Of a DNA stretch of 64,000 bases, positions 27,265 through 36,014 are shown one piece after another. A program made the translations under genes and the position numbers. The stretch is taken from positions 1 to 64,000 of the forward strand of contig JAJPKF010000023.1 of NCBI GenBank assembly GCA_021323865.1. Reading direction: 5' to 3'. The stretch is from Pseudomonadota bacterium (GTDB lineage Bacteria; Chloroflexota; UBA5177; JAJPKF01). The notes beneath the pieces were generated by a model. It was not told the origin of the DNA and made no database searches. It saw only the letters and a program-made list of their open reading frames with translations. Positions within the stretch are counted from its first letter, which is position 1. Each line of letters begins with the position of its first letter.

Positions 27265-29154
27265 ATGTCATCGAGAAGTAAAATACACGGACCCGGATCC
27301 CGGTTCGCCTTTTACCTCAATAGAAGCCGAGAAAGCAGCTTGCCCAGCCCCATCCCGCACTTCAGAAGCCTCACGCTTGGTCTCCTTATCTGCCTGGGCA
27401 TCGCCGCCTGCGGACCGGGAAACCCTGGCCCGACGGGCGATTCCTCACCCCCTCCTCGCAACACGCTCACGATCGGCATCCTCGTGCCGATCAATACGTT
27501 GAACCCGGTCACCATCACCAGCCCCGACGAGCAGAATTTTGCGAACTTCGTCTGGGCCGGACTCTTGGGTGTGAACCCGTCGGGGCACCTCTTCCCGATG
27601 CTTGCACAGTCGGTCCCAACTGCCGCAAATGGCTTGATCAGTCCCGATGGCACCTCCATCACTTTTCTGCTCCGACGAGGGCTCAAGTGGTCTGACGGAG
27701 CGCCGATCACCTCCGCGGACGTCAAGTTTGGGTACAACGTCGCGGTACGGCGTTGGGCGGTGCTGTGTCCCGCGGTGTGCTGGGCAGTGCGGAAGGTAAC
27801 CACCTCCCGCCCAAGAAGCGTGACGTTTCAGCTGACCCGTCCCTACTCGCCCCTCCTGTTCGATCTACCGCCGGTCTTGCCACGTCATCAGATGTGGAAG
27901 GGAAACTGGCGTGCGACTTTCCTCGATATCTACAAATCGACCACCAATTTCCTGGCGCCGCACTTCGCGGTGGACGGGCCCTACGTCGCGAGGGCGACGA
28001 GCCCCAGACTGGTCACATTCGTGCGCAACCCGCACTGGACCATTCTCAAGCGCCCCGCTTTTGCGCGCGTCATAGTCCAAACGTTTCCCGGCGACAGAAA
28101 CCTTGTGGAGGCCGTCAGGTCCGGAGCCGTAGAGCTGTCGCAGGGTTATTACGACCTGGACTTCAATCGCAACCGGCAGATTCTTACGCCCGCGGCGATT
28201 CGCGGACTACACATGACGCTGGCTCCCTTGACGGGGCTGGAGCACCTGGAGCTCAACATCACGGGGCGCTGGGTGCAGAACCTGCCCGGACGGAGGCCCC
28301 GCTATCTCTACGTCAACACCCTCGGTGACCCCCGGGTGCGGCAGGCTCTAGCCCTGGCCATCAACCGTCTGAAAGTCTTTCGTGCAGCCTATGCCCTGAG
28401 CCGTGAGCGAGCCAAAAGGCTGCTCGCCGCGACTCCCGAGCAACCAAATCGATTCGACGGTTTCGCTGCGAGCGGTACCTGGGACCCCATCAAGCGTCGA
28501 TTCGTCCATCACCCGCAGATCCAAGATGCGCGCCTGCTGCTGAAACGAGCCGGATGGTTCGTGCGCAAAGACGGCTATCGCTATCGCAGGGGATGTCGGA
28601 TTACGGCACCTCGATGCCAGCTCAACATCTTCCTGATCGCTCCAAAGGGTGACTACGCTCGCCTACAGGAGATCCTGACACTGCAGACGATGTGGCAGCG
28701 CATCGGCGTGAACCTGACGTATGACGATGCTCACTGGAGCGACGGCAACCTTACCGGAAGCTATCGCGAGAACGGCCCATGTGCCCGAGGGTGGGAGGAT
28801 ATCTGCGTTCTTGCCCAACTCCCAGGACCCGACCCGCAGACGGACTATCAGCTTGAGTTCACTTCGACGCATGTCGCTCGGCTCAAGAGGAACCCTACAC
28901 CCGCGGACATCAACTACTCGGGCATTCGCAATCCGGCACTCGACCACATCTTTGCCACGGCCGGCGCGGTGTACGATCTCAACCAACGGGCCGCGCTCTA
29001 CCGTCAATGGCAGCTAATGGTGATGAAGCAAGCATTCTGGATTCCCTTGTTCTATCGACCTCAGATCGCCGTGTCCCGCATACGGTTGGATCATTTCCAT
29101 CCGACAGCCGCCGGCCAGGAATGGAATCCATGGGCACTCAGGCGAGCCAGGTGA
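27265..29154 (+). CDS. ABC transporter solute-binding lipoprotein (peptide/nickel family 5)
   Basis: A 629-residue extracellular binding protein. An N-terminal stretch with a hydrophobic core ends in the lipobox LGIAAC, so it is probably lipid-anchored by Lgt, encoded at 50041-50919. The mature part has the SBP_bac_5 pattern: TLTIGILVPINTLNPVTI, a RRGLKWSDGAPITSADVKFGYNVA segment, DPRVRQALALAINR, and WNPW at the end. The ATG at 27265 is chosen to give a sensible signal peptide. No permease or ATPase genes follow, so the transporter partners lie elsewhere. Confidence 0.88.
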   Translation: MSSRSKIHGPGSRFAFYLNRSRESSLPSPIPHFRSLTLGLLICLGIAACGPGNPGPTGDSSPPPRNTLTIGILVPINTLNPVTITSPDEQNFANFVWAGLLGVNPSGHLFPMLAQSVPTAANGLISPDGTSITFLLRRGLKWSDGAPITSADVKFGYNVAVRRWAVLCPAVCWAVRKVTTSRPRSVTFQLTRPYSPLLFDLPPVLPRHQMWKGNWRATFLDIYKSTTNFLAPHFAVDGPYVARATSPRLVTFVRNPHWTILKRPAFARVIVQTFPGDRNLVEAVRSGAVELSQGYYDLDFNRNRQILTPAAIRGLHMTLAPLTGLEHLELNITGRWVQNLPGRRPRYLYVNTLGDPRVRQALALAINRLKVFRAAYALSRERAKRLLAATPEQPNRFDGFAASGTWDPIKRRFVHHPQIQDARLLLKRAGWFVRKDGYRYRRGCRITAPRCQLNIFLIAPKGDYARLQEILTLQTMWQRIGVNLTYDDAHWSDGNLTGSYRENGPCARGWEDICVLAQLPGPDPQTDYQLEFTSTHVARLKRNPTPADINYSGIRNPALDHIFATAGAVYDLNQRAALYRQWQLMVMKQAFWIPLFYRPQIAVSRIRLDHFHPTAAGQEWNPWALRRAR

Positions 29155-29238
29155 GTTTCACGACCGGCCTTTGCGCCGGTTAGCAGATGAGAAGCCTTTC
29201 CTATTGCCGGATGACGCCGATCGACCGGACAGTAAGCC

Positions 29239-29382
29239 ATGGCAAGCATGCCCCATTCACTCGTCCGCACCGTGGTCCATCGGTGGCACGTCGATCCGAT
29301 CAGCGTCCTGGTGATTCTCGCGGCGCTGATGTCGCTGCTCACCTTCACCGTGGTTCTCCCCTCCGGCCTTCACCTTCCCTGA
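29239..29382 (+). CDS. Candidate 47-residue single-span membrane peptide
   Basis: An ORF starting ATG at 29239 encodes 47 residues: MASMPHSLVRTVVHRW, then a 24-residue hydrophobic span (ISVLVILAALMSLLTFTVVL) and a short tail. The basic N-terminus and single helix are typical of small membrane proteins. There is no clear ribosome site. It stands alone in a 370-nt gap and could be a chance ORF. Confidence 0.3.
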   Translation: MASMPHSLVRTVVHRWHVDPISVLVILAALMSLLTFTVVLPSGLHLP

Positions 29383-29415
29383 ACCGGGTCGAGTCGGCCT
29401 TGATTCTGCCTCGAA

Positions 29416-29431
29416 TGTGAGCTAGATCACG
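29416..29431. promoter_or_regulatory. CRP/FNR-type operator
   Basis: TGTGAGCTAGATCACG contains the near-palindrome GTGA-N6-TCAC of CRP sites, with a CTAG centre. It is centred about 47 nt before the predicted start of transcription of the next gene, a position typical for activation. Confidence 0.55.
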
Positions 29432-29435
29432 GTCT

Positions 29436-29464
29436 TTGACTTAAGACTTCGATATTGATACAGT
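29436..29464 (+). promoter_or_regulatory. Sigma-70-type promoter for the small zinc-ribbon gene
   Basis: TTGACT (29436-29441), a 17-nt spacer and TACAGT (29459-29464), about 60 nt upstream of the ATG at 29526 and just downstream of the CRP-like site. Confidence 0.65.
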
Positions 29465-29525
29465 AGGTGAGTCACGGGTCAAGGCTTCTTGTGCTCGTCA
29501 ATTTCATGGGAAGGGTTCGTGGCCA

Positions 29526-29747
29526 ATGTACGAGACAATTCCGGTTCCCGAGAGGCGGTCGCTCACACACGAGGAGGTTGTGCCCGTGTGTCTCTCCTGT
29601 GGAAACCGTAAGCTTTTCTTGAGGGAAGGACCCGAAGGCGTCTCGACGATCACACCCGATGACGTTCTCTCCATGGGAGGACGCAAGGGTATCAAGTGCG
29701 GCCGCTGTGGCTGTCGCAACTGTATCGTCCTCGACTACTCCGACTGA
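29526..29747 (+). CDS. Small zinc-ribbon protein, unknown
   Basis: A 73-residue protein with cysteines at 22, 25, 58, 61, 63 and 66: one CxxC near the N-terminus and a CGRCGCRNC cluster near the C-terminus, enough for at least one zinc or iron site. The middle 30 residues are acidic and polar. No family is recognised. It has its own promoter, a CRP-like operator and a strong terminator directly after the stop, so it forms a single-gene, regulated unit. Confidence 0.7.
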   Translation: MYETIPVPERRSLTHEEVVPVCLSCGNRKLFLREGPEGVSTITPDDVLSMGGRKGIKCGRCGCRNCIVLDYSD

Positions 29748-29767
29748 CCTAGTCACGGCAACCGGTG

Positions 29768-29799
29768 GAGGCGGCGCTTGGCGCCGCCTCTTTCCTTTT
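29768..29799 (+). terminator. Rho-independent terminator after the zinc-ribbon gene
   Basis: A perfect 10-bp stem GAGGCGGCGC / GCGCCGCCTC with a TTG loop is followed by TTTCCTTTT. Confidence 0.9.
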
Positions 29800-29837
29800 C
29801 CAGACATGACCGTACGCCTGGTCCTGCGACCCAAGGC

Positions 29838-31334
29838 ATGAGACTGTCCGACCTCCTCGAGGCCGTTGGGATGCACGGGCGGCTCCACGCCGACCCCAGT
29901 GTTGTGGACGTGACAGAAGATTCCCGCGAGGTGCAGCCGGGTTGGCTGTTCGTCGCGATTCCCGGCCATCAGGAGGACGGTGCTCGGTACGCCGAAGAAG
30001 CCCTGAAGAGAGGGGCGGTGGGAGTTGTCGCCGAACATCCCCTCCCTCTCGAAGCGACAACGATTCTCGTGAGCGACGCACGCCGGTTCCTGGGGCTGGC
30101 GGCCGCAACCATCAACGGACATCCCAGTCGCCGGATCCCGGTCTTCGGGCTAACGGGGACGGATGGCAAGACGACGACCTGCTACCTGCTGAGAGCGGTG
30201 CTGGAGGCCGGCGGAACTGCGACCGGCATGATGACGACCGTCGAGACGACCATCGGCAGGAGGTCTGCCAGGTCTGAGGGGCGGATGACGACCCCCAGCG
30301 CCTCGCACATTCAACGTTCCCTAAGGCACATGGTCGAGGCCGGAGATCAGGCGGCTGTTATGGAGATCTCGAGTCATGCATTAGCGCAGGAGCGAGTGAC
30401 TGGTACCACTCTTCAATCGGCCGCCGTTACCAACATTGCGGCCGATCATCTCGACTACCACGGAAGCATCGACGCCTACGCTGATACGAAGGCACGGATC
30501 TTCGACCTGGTCGCACACAGCTCAGCCGGCCCAGTCGGAGCAGTGAATGCTGACGATCCCATCTCAGCGCAACGCTTTGGCAAGAGAAAGGATCTTTTGC
30601 GCTTCGGCATTGAGCAAGCGGCGGGTGTTCGGGGGACAATCCTCGGAGAGACGGACCACTCCATCCGCTGCAGCTTCCGGTATTGCGACTCCGAAGCTGA
30701 GTTCTCGCTGCCGACCGTCGGACAGTTCAACGTGTCAAACGCGCTGGCTGCCGCCTCACTCGGGCTGCTCTTCGGTTATGATCTCGCGACCGTCGCCTCG
30801 GGGTTGGAGCAGGCCACGCTCCCGGCAGGGCGTCTACAGAAGATCGAGGCAAAGCAGGGCTTCGAAGTCTTCGTGGACTACGCGCACACGGAGCAGGCCT
30901 TCGGGTCGGTCATGAAAGATCTCAAGGCGCGGGCGGATCGGAGGCGGGGCCGCATTATCGCCGTATTCGGTGCGGCCGGCGACCGGGACCGAGCGAAACG
31001 CCCTGTCCTCGCGCGCCTCGCCGCAGGTCAGTGCCACTTCTTCGTCATTACGAACGAGGACCCATTCTCGGAGGATCCGTCCTCTATCATGGCGGAGGTA
31101 GCGAGCGGGGCCCCCAGAGACCTGGAGGGACGGCAGTGGGTGCTCGAGCCGGACCGTGAAACCGCCATCAGAATGGCGCTGGAGCGGGCTCGACCGGGCG
31201 ACATTGTGGTGGTAACCGGAAAGGGTCATGAGCAATCGATCGCCACCCGAGCGGGCGCCATCCCGTGGAGTGATGCGGACGTGATCCGCCGTCTTCTCGA
31301 TCGGACCACCATCCCAGCCGCCGGACAAGAGTGA
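29838..31334 (+). CDS. murE: UDP-MurNAc-tripeptide synthetase (MurE)
   Basis: Adds the third residue to the peptidoglycan stem peptide in the cytoplasm. 498 residues with the ATP loop GLTGTDGKTTTCYLL near residue 109, TTPSASHIQRSLRHMVEAGDQAAVMEISSHAL, and AGRLQKIEAKQGFEVFVDYAHTEQAF. The amino-acid-selecting DNPR motif of meso-diaminopimelate enzymes is replaced by EDPF (in ITNEDPFSEDP), so the substrate is probably another diamino acid. The ATG at 29838 is 38 nt beyond the terminator of the previous gene. Overlaps the next gene by 4 nt. Confidence 0.92.
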   Translation: MRLSDLLEAVGMHGRLHADPSVVDVTEDSREVQPGWLFVAIPGHQEDGARYAEEALKRGAVGVVAEHPLPLEATTILVSDARRFLGLAAATINGHPSRRIPVFGLTGTDGKTTTCYLLRAVLEAGGTATGMMTTVETTIGRRSARSEGRMTTPSASHIQRSLRHMVEAGDQAAVMEISSHALAQERVTGTTLQSAAVTNIAADHLDYHGSIDAYADTKARIFDLVAHSSAGPVGAVNADDPISAQRFGKRKDLLRFGIEQAAGVRGTILGETDHSIRCSFRYCDSEAEFSLPTVGQFNVSNALAAASLGLLFGYDLATVASGLEQATLPAGRLQKIEAKQGFEVFVDYAHTEQAFGSVMKDLKARADRRRGRIIAVFGAAGDRDRAKRPVLARLAAGQCHFFVITNEDPFSEDPSSIMAEVASGAPRDLEGRQWVLEPDRETAIRMALERARPGDIVVVTGKGHEQSIATRAGAIPWSDADVIRRLLDRTTIPAAGQE

Positions 31335-32281
31335 CTGCGCCGGCATCTGAGGAGGCCATAAGGGTGTTGGATCGCCCCCACGCGGTCGTGGTGCACAATC
31401 CCGCCGCGGGAAAAGCCTTGAAGCGCTCTCGGCAATTCGAGTCGGCCCTCGCCGTGCTGAGAGGAGCCGGTTGGCTTCTCGACGTCGCGACCACGTCGGG
31501 CGAGGGCGATGCGGAACGTCTGGCCCGCGAAGCGGCCAATGGGAACAGCGACGTAGTGGTTGCGGCCGGGGGCGACGGCACCATCAACGAGGTCCTCCAG
31601 GGAGTGGCAGGGCGAGGCGTGTGCCTTGCGTCTTTACCGCTCGGGACCGTAAACGTCTGGTCGCGCGAGGTGGGTTTCTCATCTGACCCGGTCAGAGCAG
31701 CGACGGAGCTGACTACCGCTCGACGCATTACTGTCGACCTCGGACGCGCAGATGGCCGCTACTTTCTGCTGATGGCCGGCGTGGGGCTCGATGCCGAAGT
31801 CGCAGCAACGTTGGGAGCCGGAAAGACGCGCAAACAGCGATTCGGTGTCCTTCCCTACGTGGTTCGTGCTGCCCGGATCCTGCCTAGGTATACCGGCGCC
31901 GCCATCGAGATGGAGATGGATGGCAACAGCAGGAGCCATGACGCCCTCATGATCCTTGTCTCCAACACCCGACTCTATGGGGGCATCGCGAGGCCGTCTC
32001 CCTCGGCCGTCGCAAATGACGGACTGCTTGACGTTCGAGTGTTCCACGGCAGGAAACCGACGGACGCGCTCAAGAGTCTCAGACCTTTCCTGAGGGGCGC
32101 TTCACAAGACGGAGCAACGGACGAAGTGCGAGCGCGTCGAGTGGTGGTCAAGGCCGAACCGCCGCTCGCCGTGCAGGTCGACGGTGACCCCATCGGGCTC
32201 ACCCCGGTCGTAATCGAAGCGTGTCCGCGGGCACTCGACGTTCTGATACCCGCCCACCACAATTCCTCCTTGTTCGACTAG
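31331..32281 (+). CDS. Diacylglycerol/sphingosine kinase-like lipid kinase
   Basis: A 316-residue DAGK-catalytic-domain protein of the YegS/DgkB type. VVVHNPAAGK is at the N-terminus and VVVAAGGDGTINEVLQGVAG carries the GGDGT catalytic loop, followed by LPLGTVNVWSREVG and GVGLDAEVAA. It phosphorylates a lipid at the inner membrane face, possibly recycling diacylglycerol. The GTG start overlaps the murE stop by 4 nt. The actual lipid substrate cannot be read from the sequence. Confidence 0.87.
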   Translation: MTAPASEEAIRVLDRPHAVVVHNPAAGKALKRSRQFESALAVLRGAGWLLDVATTSGEGDAERLAREAANGNSDVVVAAGGDGTINEVLQGVAGRGVCLASLPLGTVNVWSREVGFSSDPVRAATELTTARRITVDLGRADGRYFLLMAGVGLDAEVAATLGAGKTRKQRFGVLPYVVRAARILPRYTGAAIEMEMDGNSRSHDALMILVSNTRLYGGIARPSPSAVANDGLLDVRVFHGRKPTDALKSLRPFLRGASQDGATDEVRARRVVVKAEPPLAVQVDGDPIGLTPVVIEACPRALDVLIPAHHNSSLFD

Positions 32282-32284
32282 GGA

Positions 32285-33835
32285 ATGAGCGTACCCAAGC
32301 ACCGCATCACCGTGCTGGGTCTCGGTCCCGGTGACATCTCGCGGCTCACACTCGAGGCAGTCGAGATCTTGGAGCAGGCCGCCCGTCTGTACGTCCGAAC
32401 CGCAGAGCACCCGACCGTACAAATGCTGCCCGCGCGTTTCCCGTATCTCGAGCTTCAATCGTTCGACGACGTATACGAAGCCGCCGACACGATTGAAGAA
32501 GTCTACGGACGGATCGTCGGCCGTCTGCTGGAGCTGGCTGACGAGGCAGATGTTCTCTACGGAGTGCCGGGTAGCCCCGCAGTGGACGAGACGACGGTTC
32601 GACTTCTCCGATCCCTCGCTGCCTCACAGGAACAGGAAGTGAGGATTGTGCAGGGCCTGAGCTACATCGAGCCGGCACTTGCCTTGGTTCAGGACTTTGA
32701 CGCAGACTGGCTGCAGTTCATCGACGCCGCCACCATTGATCTGCTCGAATCACAGAACGCCCTTGGCGAAGTGCCCGGGAAGCCCGGCCACCAGCCGGTC
32801 AGAATTCCTGCGCCGACCGCCCCCCTTCTCATCAGTCAGGTGGAGTCGTCGCACCTGGCCACCTCGGTCAAACTGTGGCTTACTCGTTACTGGCCCGAGG
32901 ACCACGAGGTGTCGGTGGTCCGACATGCAGCGACTCCGTCTCAAGCGGAGAGCCGCGTAGCCCTGTTTAAGCTCGACCGGATCGAGGTGGATCACCTGAC
33001 CGCCGTGTACGTGCCTCCGCTCGCCCAGACGCAGGACATCCACACGTTCGCGGGCTTGCTGAACGTAACGCGAACACTGCGAGCTCCCGGTGGGTGTCCC
33101 TGGGACCGAGAGCAATCACACGACAGCCTCAAGACCCATCTGATCGAGGAAGCATACGAGGTGCTCCACAGCTTGGACGAGCGCAACTACACGGAGCTGG
33201 CGGAGGAGCTGGGAGACCTCCTCTTCCAAATCACCATTCACTCACAGATCGCTGCCGAGCGAGATGAGTTCAGTATCGAGGACGTGATCGGCAGCATTAC
33301 GAAGAAGCTCATTCGTAGGCATCCGCACGTCTTTTCCGACCTTGACTTACCTACCTCCGCCGCCGTACTGCAACGATGGGAGAGTTTCAAGCAGGCCGAG
33401 AAGCCGCAGCGGACGTCGATCCTGTCGAGTATTCCGACCGCCATGCCGGCTCTTCCGTACAGCTATGCCGTGCAGCGACGGGCGGCGAACCAAGGTTTCG
33501 AATGGCCGACCATCGATGCGCTGCTCGAGAAGGCACGGGAGGAGTTGGCGGAGCTGGAAGGAGAGGTGATGCCGACCGTGTCACGAGAACGGGCGCTCGA
33601 GGAGCTCGGCGACCTCCTCTTTGTGCTGGTCAGTGCGGGACGCCGGCTGAAGATCGACCCCGAGGAAGCTCTCCGATCCGCTAACCGGAAATTCGTGCAT
33701 CGTTTCCAGCAGGTAGAGGCGCAGGCGCGGGCCGGAGGCCGTGCCTTGAAGGACCTGTCAGCGGAAGAGCTGGATGTGCTTTGGAACGAGGCCAAGGGGT
33801 CCCCGATCGGCTCCGAGGCCGCCGATTTTGGCTAG
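32285..33835 (+). CDS. mazG: MazG-family nucleoside triphosphate pyrophosphohydrolase with methylase-like domain
   Basis: A 516-residue fusion resembling YabN. Residues 1-210 form a tetrapyrrole (corrin/porphyrin) methylase-like domain (ITVLGLGPGDISRLT, YGVPGSPAVDE). The C-terminal MazG part has GCPWDREQSHDSLKTHLIEEAYEV with the EExxE metal-binding motif near residue 286, followed by LAEELGDLLFQ, and a second repeat with ALEELGDLLFVLVSAGR near residue 440. It hydrolyses noncanonical NTPs; the role of the methylase part is unknown. Starts 3 nt after the lipid kinase gene. Confidence 0.92.
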   Translation: MSVPKHRITVLGLGPGDISRLTLEAVEILEQAARLYVRTAEHPTVQMLPARFPYLELQSFDDVYEAADTIEEVYGRIVGRLLELADEADVLYGVPGSPAVDETTVRLLRSLAASQEQEVRIVQGLSYIEPALALVQDFDADWLQFIDAATIDLLESQNALGEVPGKPGHQPVRIPAPTAPLLISQVESSHLATSVKLWLTRYWPEDHEVSVVRHAATPSQAESRVALFKLDRIEVDHLTAVYVPPLAQTQDIHTFAGLLNVTRTLRAPGGCPWDREQSHDSLKTHLIEEAYEVLHSLDERNYTELAEELGDLLFQITIHSQIAAERDEFSIEDVIGSITKKLIRRHPHVFSDLDLPTSAAVLQRWESFKQAEKPQRTSILSSIPTAMPALPYSYAVQRRAANQGFEWPTIDALLEKAREELAELEGEVMPTVSRERALEELGDLLFVLVSAGRRLKIDPEEALRSANRKFVHRFQQVEAQARAGGRALKDLSAEELDVLWNEAKGSPIGSEAADFG

Positions 33836-33853
33836 AATCTGGCTGAAATTGGT

Positions 33854-33882
33854 TTGACGCTCCCCTCGGTGCCCGGTATAGT
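33854..33882 (+). promoter_or_regulatory. Sigma-70-type promoter for rny
   Basis: TTGACG (33854-33859), a 17-nt spacer and TATAGT (33877-33882), 47 nt upstream of the rny start codon. Confidence 0.75.
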
Positions 33883-33929
33883 GGGGAAGCGCTTTTCATT
33901 GAATTTTCATTCATCCAGGGGCGAGTCTC

Positions 33930-35459
33930 ATGATCTTCGTCGTTATCGTGCTGGCCATTCTCGTGGCAGCGTCGATACTCGCCGCGACCTGGCTTTGGTT
34001 CCGACTGCAGGACTCCCAACGCGCGACCGTGGCCGCGAAAGTGGCCACCGATGGAGGCCTTGCCCAGGCACGAGCCGAAGCTAAGGAAATTGTCCTCGAA
34101 GCCAAGGATGAGGCGCTCCGCCTCAAGTCCGCGGCCGAGAACGACATTCGCGAGCAACGGTCCGACCTGCAGCGCGTGGAGCGCCGGCTTCAACAGAAGG
34201 AAGAAAATCTCGACCGGAAAGTCGAAACAGTCGAGCGGCGAGAACGTGCCCTCGACGAGCGTGAGCAGGAGATCGAGTCCGTTCGTCGACAGGCGGAGGA
34301 TCTGGTTGCGGAACGCAGACACGAGCTGGAGCGGGTTTCCGGCATGACGCGTGACGAAGCGAAGGCTGTCCTGTTGGGCGCGATTGAGGACGAGGTTCGG
34401 GAAGACGCCAATCAGCTGGTCCGCAGGGTCGAGGCCGAAGCGAAGGAGACCGCCAACGAGCGGGCGCAGAAAATCATCACTACCGCCATTCAGCGGTGGG
34501 CCTCCGATCAAGTATCCGAATCTTCCGTCTCGGTCGTGCCGCTCCCCGGCGAGGAGATGAAGGGACGAATCATCGGCCGTGAGGGCCGGAACATTCGAGC
34601 CCTGGAGATGGCCACGGGTGTGGACCTCATCATCGACGATACTCCTGAGGCCGTCCTGCTGTCCGGATTCGATCCGGTCAGGCGCGAGGTGGCGAGGATC
34701 GCCCTTCAGAAGCTCGTGCTGGACGGGCGGATTCACCCTGCCCGCATTGAGGAGATGGTTGAGCGAGCCAAGGCGGACGTGGACACGATGATCAAGGAGG
34801 AAGGGGAGCGGGCCGCCTTCGAAGCCAACGTGCCCGGCCTCAACCCGGACCTCGTCAAGGCGCTCGGCCGTCTACACTTCCGGTACAGCATGGGGCAGAA
34901 CGTCCTCAAACACTCCGTCGAGGTTGCCCATCTCTGCGGAATGATGGCCTCCGAGCTGGGCGCCGACGTCAATGTGGCCCGTCGTGCCGGCCTGCTCCAC
35001 GACATCGGCAAGGCCGTCTCGCATGAGGTGGAAGGGCCGCACGCATTGATCAGTGCCGATATTGCCAAACGTCTCGGCCAGTCCCCGAAGGTTGTGCACG
35101 CCATCGCCGCGCACCACTTCGACGAGGATCCGCAAACAGTCGAGGCGTTCCTGGTCCAGGCCGCCGACGCGATTTCGGCCACCCGCTCGGGCGCGCGTCG
35201 CGACACGCTGGAAATGTACGTCAAGCGCCTCGAAGCACTCGAGAACATTGCCAATTCCTTCGAGGGCGTCGAGAAGAGCTATGCCATTCAGGCAGGCCGT
35301 GAGGTACGAATCGTCGTGAAGCCGGACTCGGTGGACGATCTCGGGGCTCACCGCATGGCCCGTGACATCGTCCAGAAGATCGAGGAGATGCTGGAGTACC
35401 CCGGCCAGATCAAGGTGATGGTGATCCGGGAGACTCGCGCCGTCGACTACGCCAAGTAG
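33930..35459 (+). CDS. rny: Ribonuclease Y
   Basis: Membrane-anchored endoribonuclease of 509 residues that initiates mRNA decay. An N-terminal membrane helix (about 2-22) is followed by a long Arg/Glu/Gln-rich coiled coil (about 50-190), a KH domain ([16 protein letters not shown] near residue 211) and an HD domain with the metal-binding [18 protein letters not shown] near 352. Length and order match the family. It has its own promoter upstream. Confidence 0.97.
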   Translation: MIFVVIVLAILVAASILAATWLWFRLQDSQRATVAAKVATDGGLAQARAEAKEIVLEAKDEALRLKSAAENDIREQRSDLQRVERRLQQKEENLDRKVETVERRERALDEREQEIESVRRQAEDLVAERRHELERVSGMTRDEAKAVLLGAIEDEVREDANQLVRRVEAEAKETANERAQKIITTAIQRWASDQVSESSVSVVPLPGEEMKGRIIGREGRNIRALEMATGVDLIIDDTPEAVLLSGFDPVRREVARIALQKLVLDGRIHPARIEEMVERAKADVDTMIKEEGERAAFEANVPGLNPDLVKALGRLHFRYSMGQNVLKHSVEVAHLCGMMASELGADVNVARRAGLLHDIGKAVSHEVEGPHALISADIAKRLGQSPKVVHAIAAHHFDEDPQTVEAFLVQAADAISATRSGARRDTLEMYVKRLEALENIANSFEGVEKSYAIQAGREVRIVVKPDSVDDLGAHRMARDIVQKIEEMLEYPGQIKVMVIRETRAVDYAK

Positions 35460-35460
35460 G

Positions 35461-35640
35461 GCTTCTAGCAGGACGACCCTCCACCGTGTCAACCGCGCAA
35501 ACGGCAGCTTGGGCTGAAGCGCCGGTTCGCAAGGCTGCGAACGACGATGGTCCGACTCGGTCGACCTCCTTGTCCCCAGGCTCAGAGCAGCCGATTCTTG
35601 AGCCGGCGCGGGGGAGGCAGAGCCCTGATTGATAGAATCG
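35461..35640 (+). other. Structured intergenic region between rny and ybaB
   Basis: This stretch has no plausible gene. It holds a perfect 7-bp hairpin GTTCGCA-AGGC-TGCGAAC at 35525-35542 and a second inverted repeat GGCTCA...TGAGCC (35579-35604). A -10-like TAGAAT lies near 35634 just before ybaB. It does not show the signal recognition particle RNA core, which sits here in some genomes. It may be an RNA gene or a 3'/5' untranslated structure. Confidence 0.3.
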
Positions 35641-35664
35641 ACCACACTGCGCTCCGGAGGGCTT

Positions 35665-35973
35665 ATGCTCGACCGCAACATGTTGAAGCAGGTTCAAGAT
35701 CTTCAGAAGGGCATCCTCAAGGCGCAGGAAGAGCTGGCCGCAGCGGTAGTCGAAGGGACGGCCGGCGGTGGAGTTGTCACGGCCAGACTCAACGGCAGGC
35801 AAGAGTTCGAGAGCATCACCATCTCGCCGGAGGTTGTGGACCCGGAGGAAGTAGAGATGCTCCAGGATCTCGTCGCCGCCGCCGTCAATGACGCTGAACG
35901 CAAGCTCAAAGAACTTACCGAGCAAAAGATGGGTCCAGTCACCGGGGGAATGCAGATTCCCGGCTTCAGCTAA
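35665..35973 (+). CDS. YbaB/EbfC-family nucleoid-associated protein
   Basis: A 102-residue dimeric DNA-binding protein: MLDRNMLKQVQDLQKGILKAQEEL, a charged helix, then a beta core (VVTARLNGRQEFESITISPEVVD) and a second helix, ending GGMQIPGFS as usual. The ATG at 35665 follows GGAGGGCTT. Followed 41 nt later by recR, the standard neighbour. Confidence 0.93.
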   Translation: MLDRNMLKQVQDLQKGILKAQEELAAAVVEGTAGGGVVTARLNGRQEFESITISPEVVDPEEVEMLQDLVAAAVNDAERKLKELTEQKMGPVTGGMQIPGFS

Positions 35974-36014
35974 GCCGTCGCCAAGGGCCGGACAGAGCCG
36001 GATCCGCTTCACAC

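Noticed and set aside
29155-29190. A terminator after the ABC lipoprotein (ACCGGC/GCCGGT hairpin)
   Set aside because: Only six base pairs and no T tract follow, so it is not supported as an intrinsic terminator.
30366-31346. Several long frames on the minus strand opposite murE and the lipid kinase
   Set aside because: High G+C makes long antisense frames; these have no recognisable domains and the plus-strand genes are clear.
35461-35640. Signal recognition particle RNA
   Set aside because: The conserved GGAAGCAGC-type core was not found on either strand.
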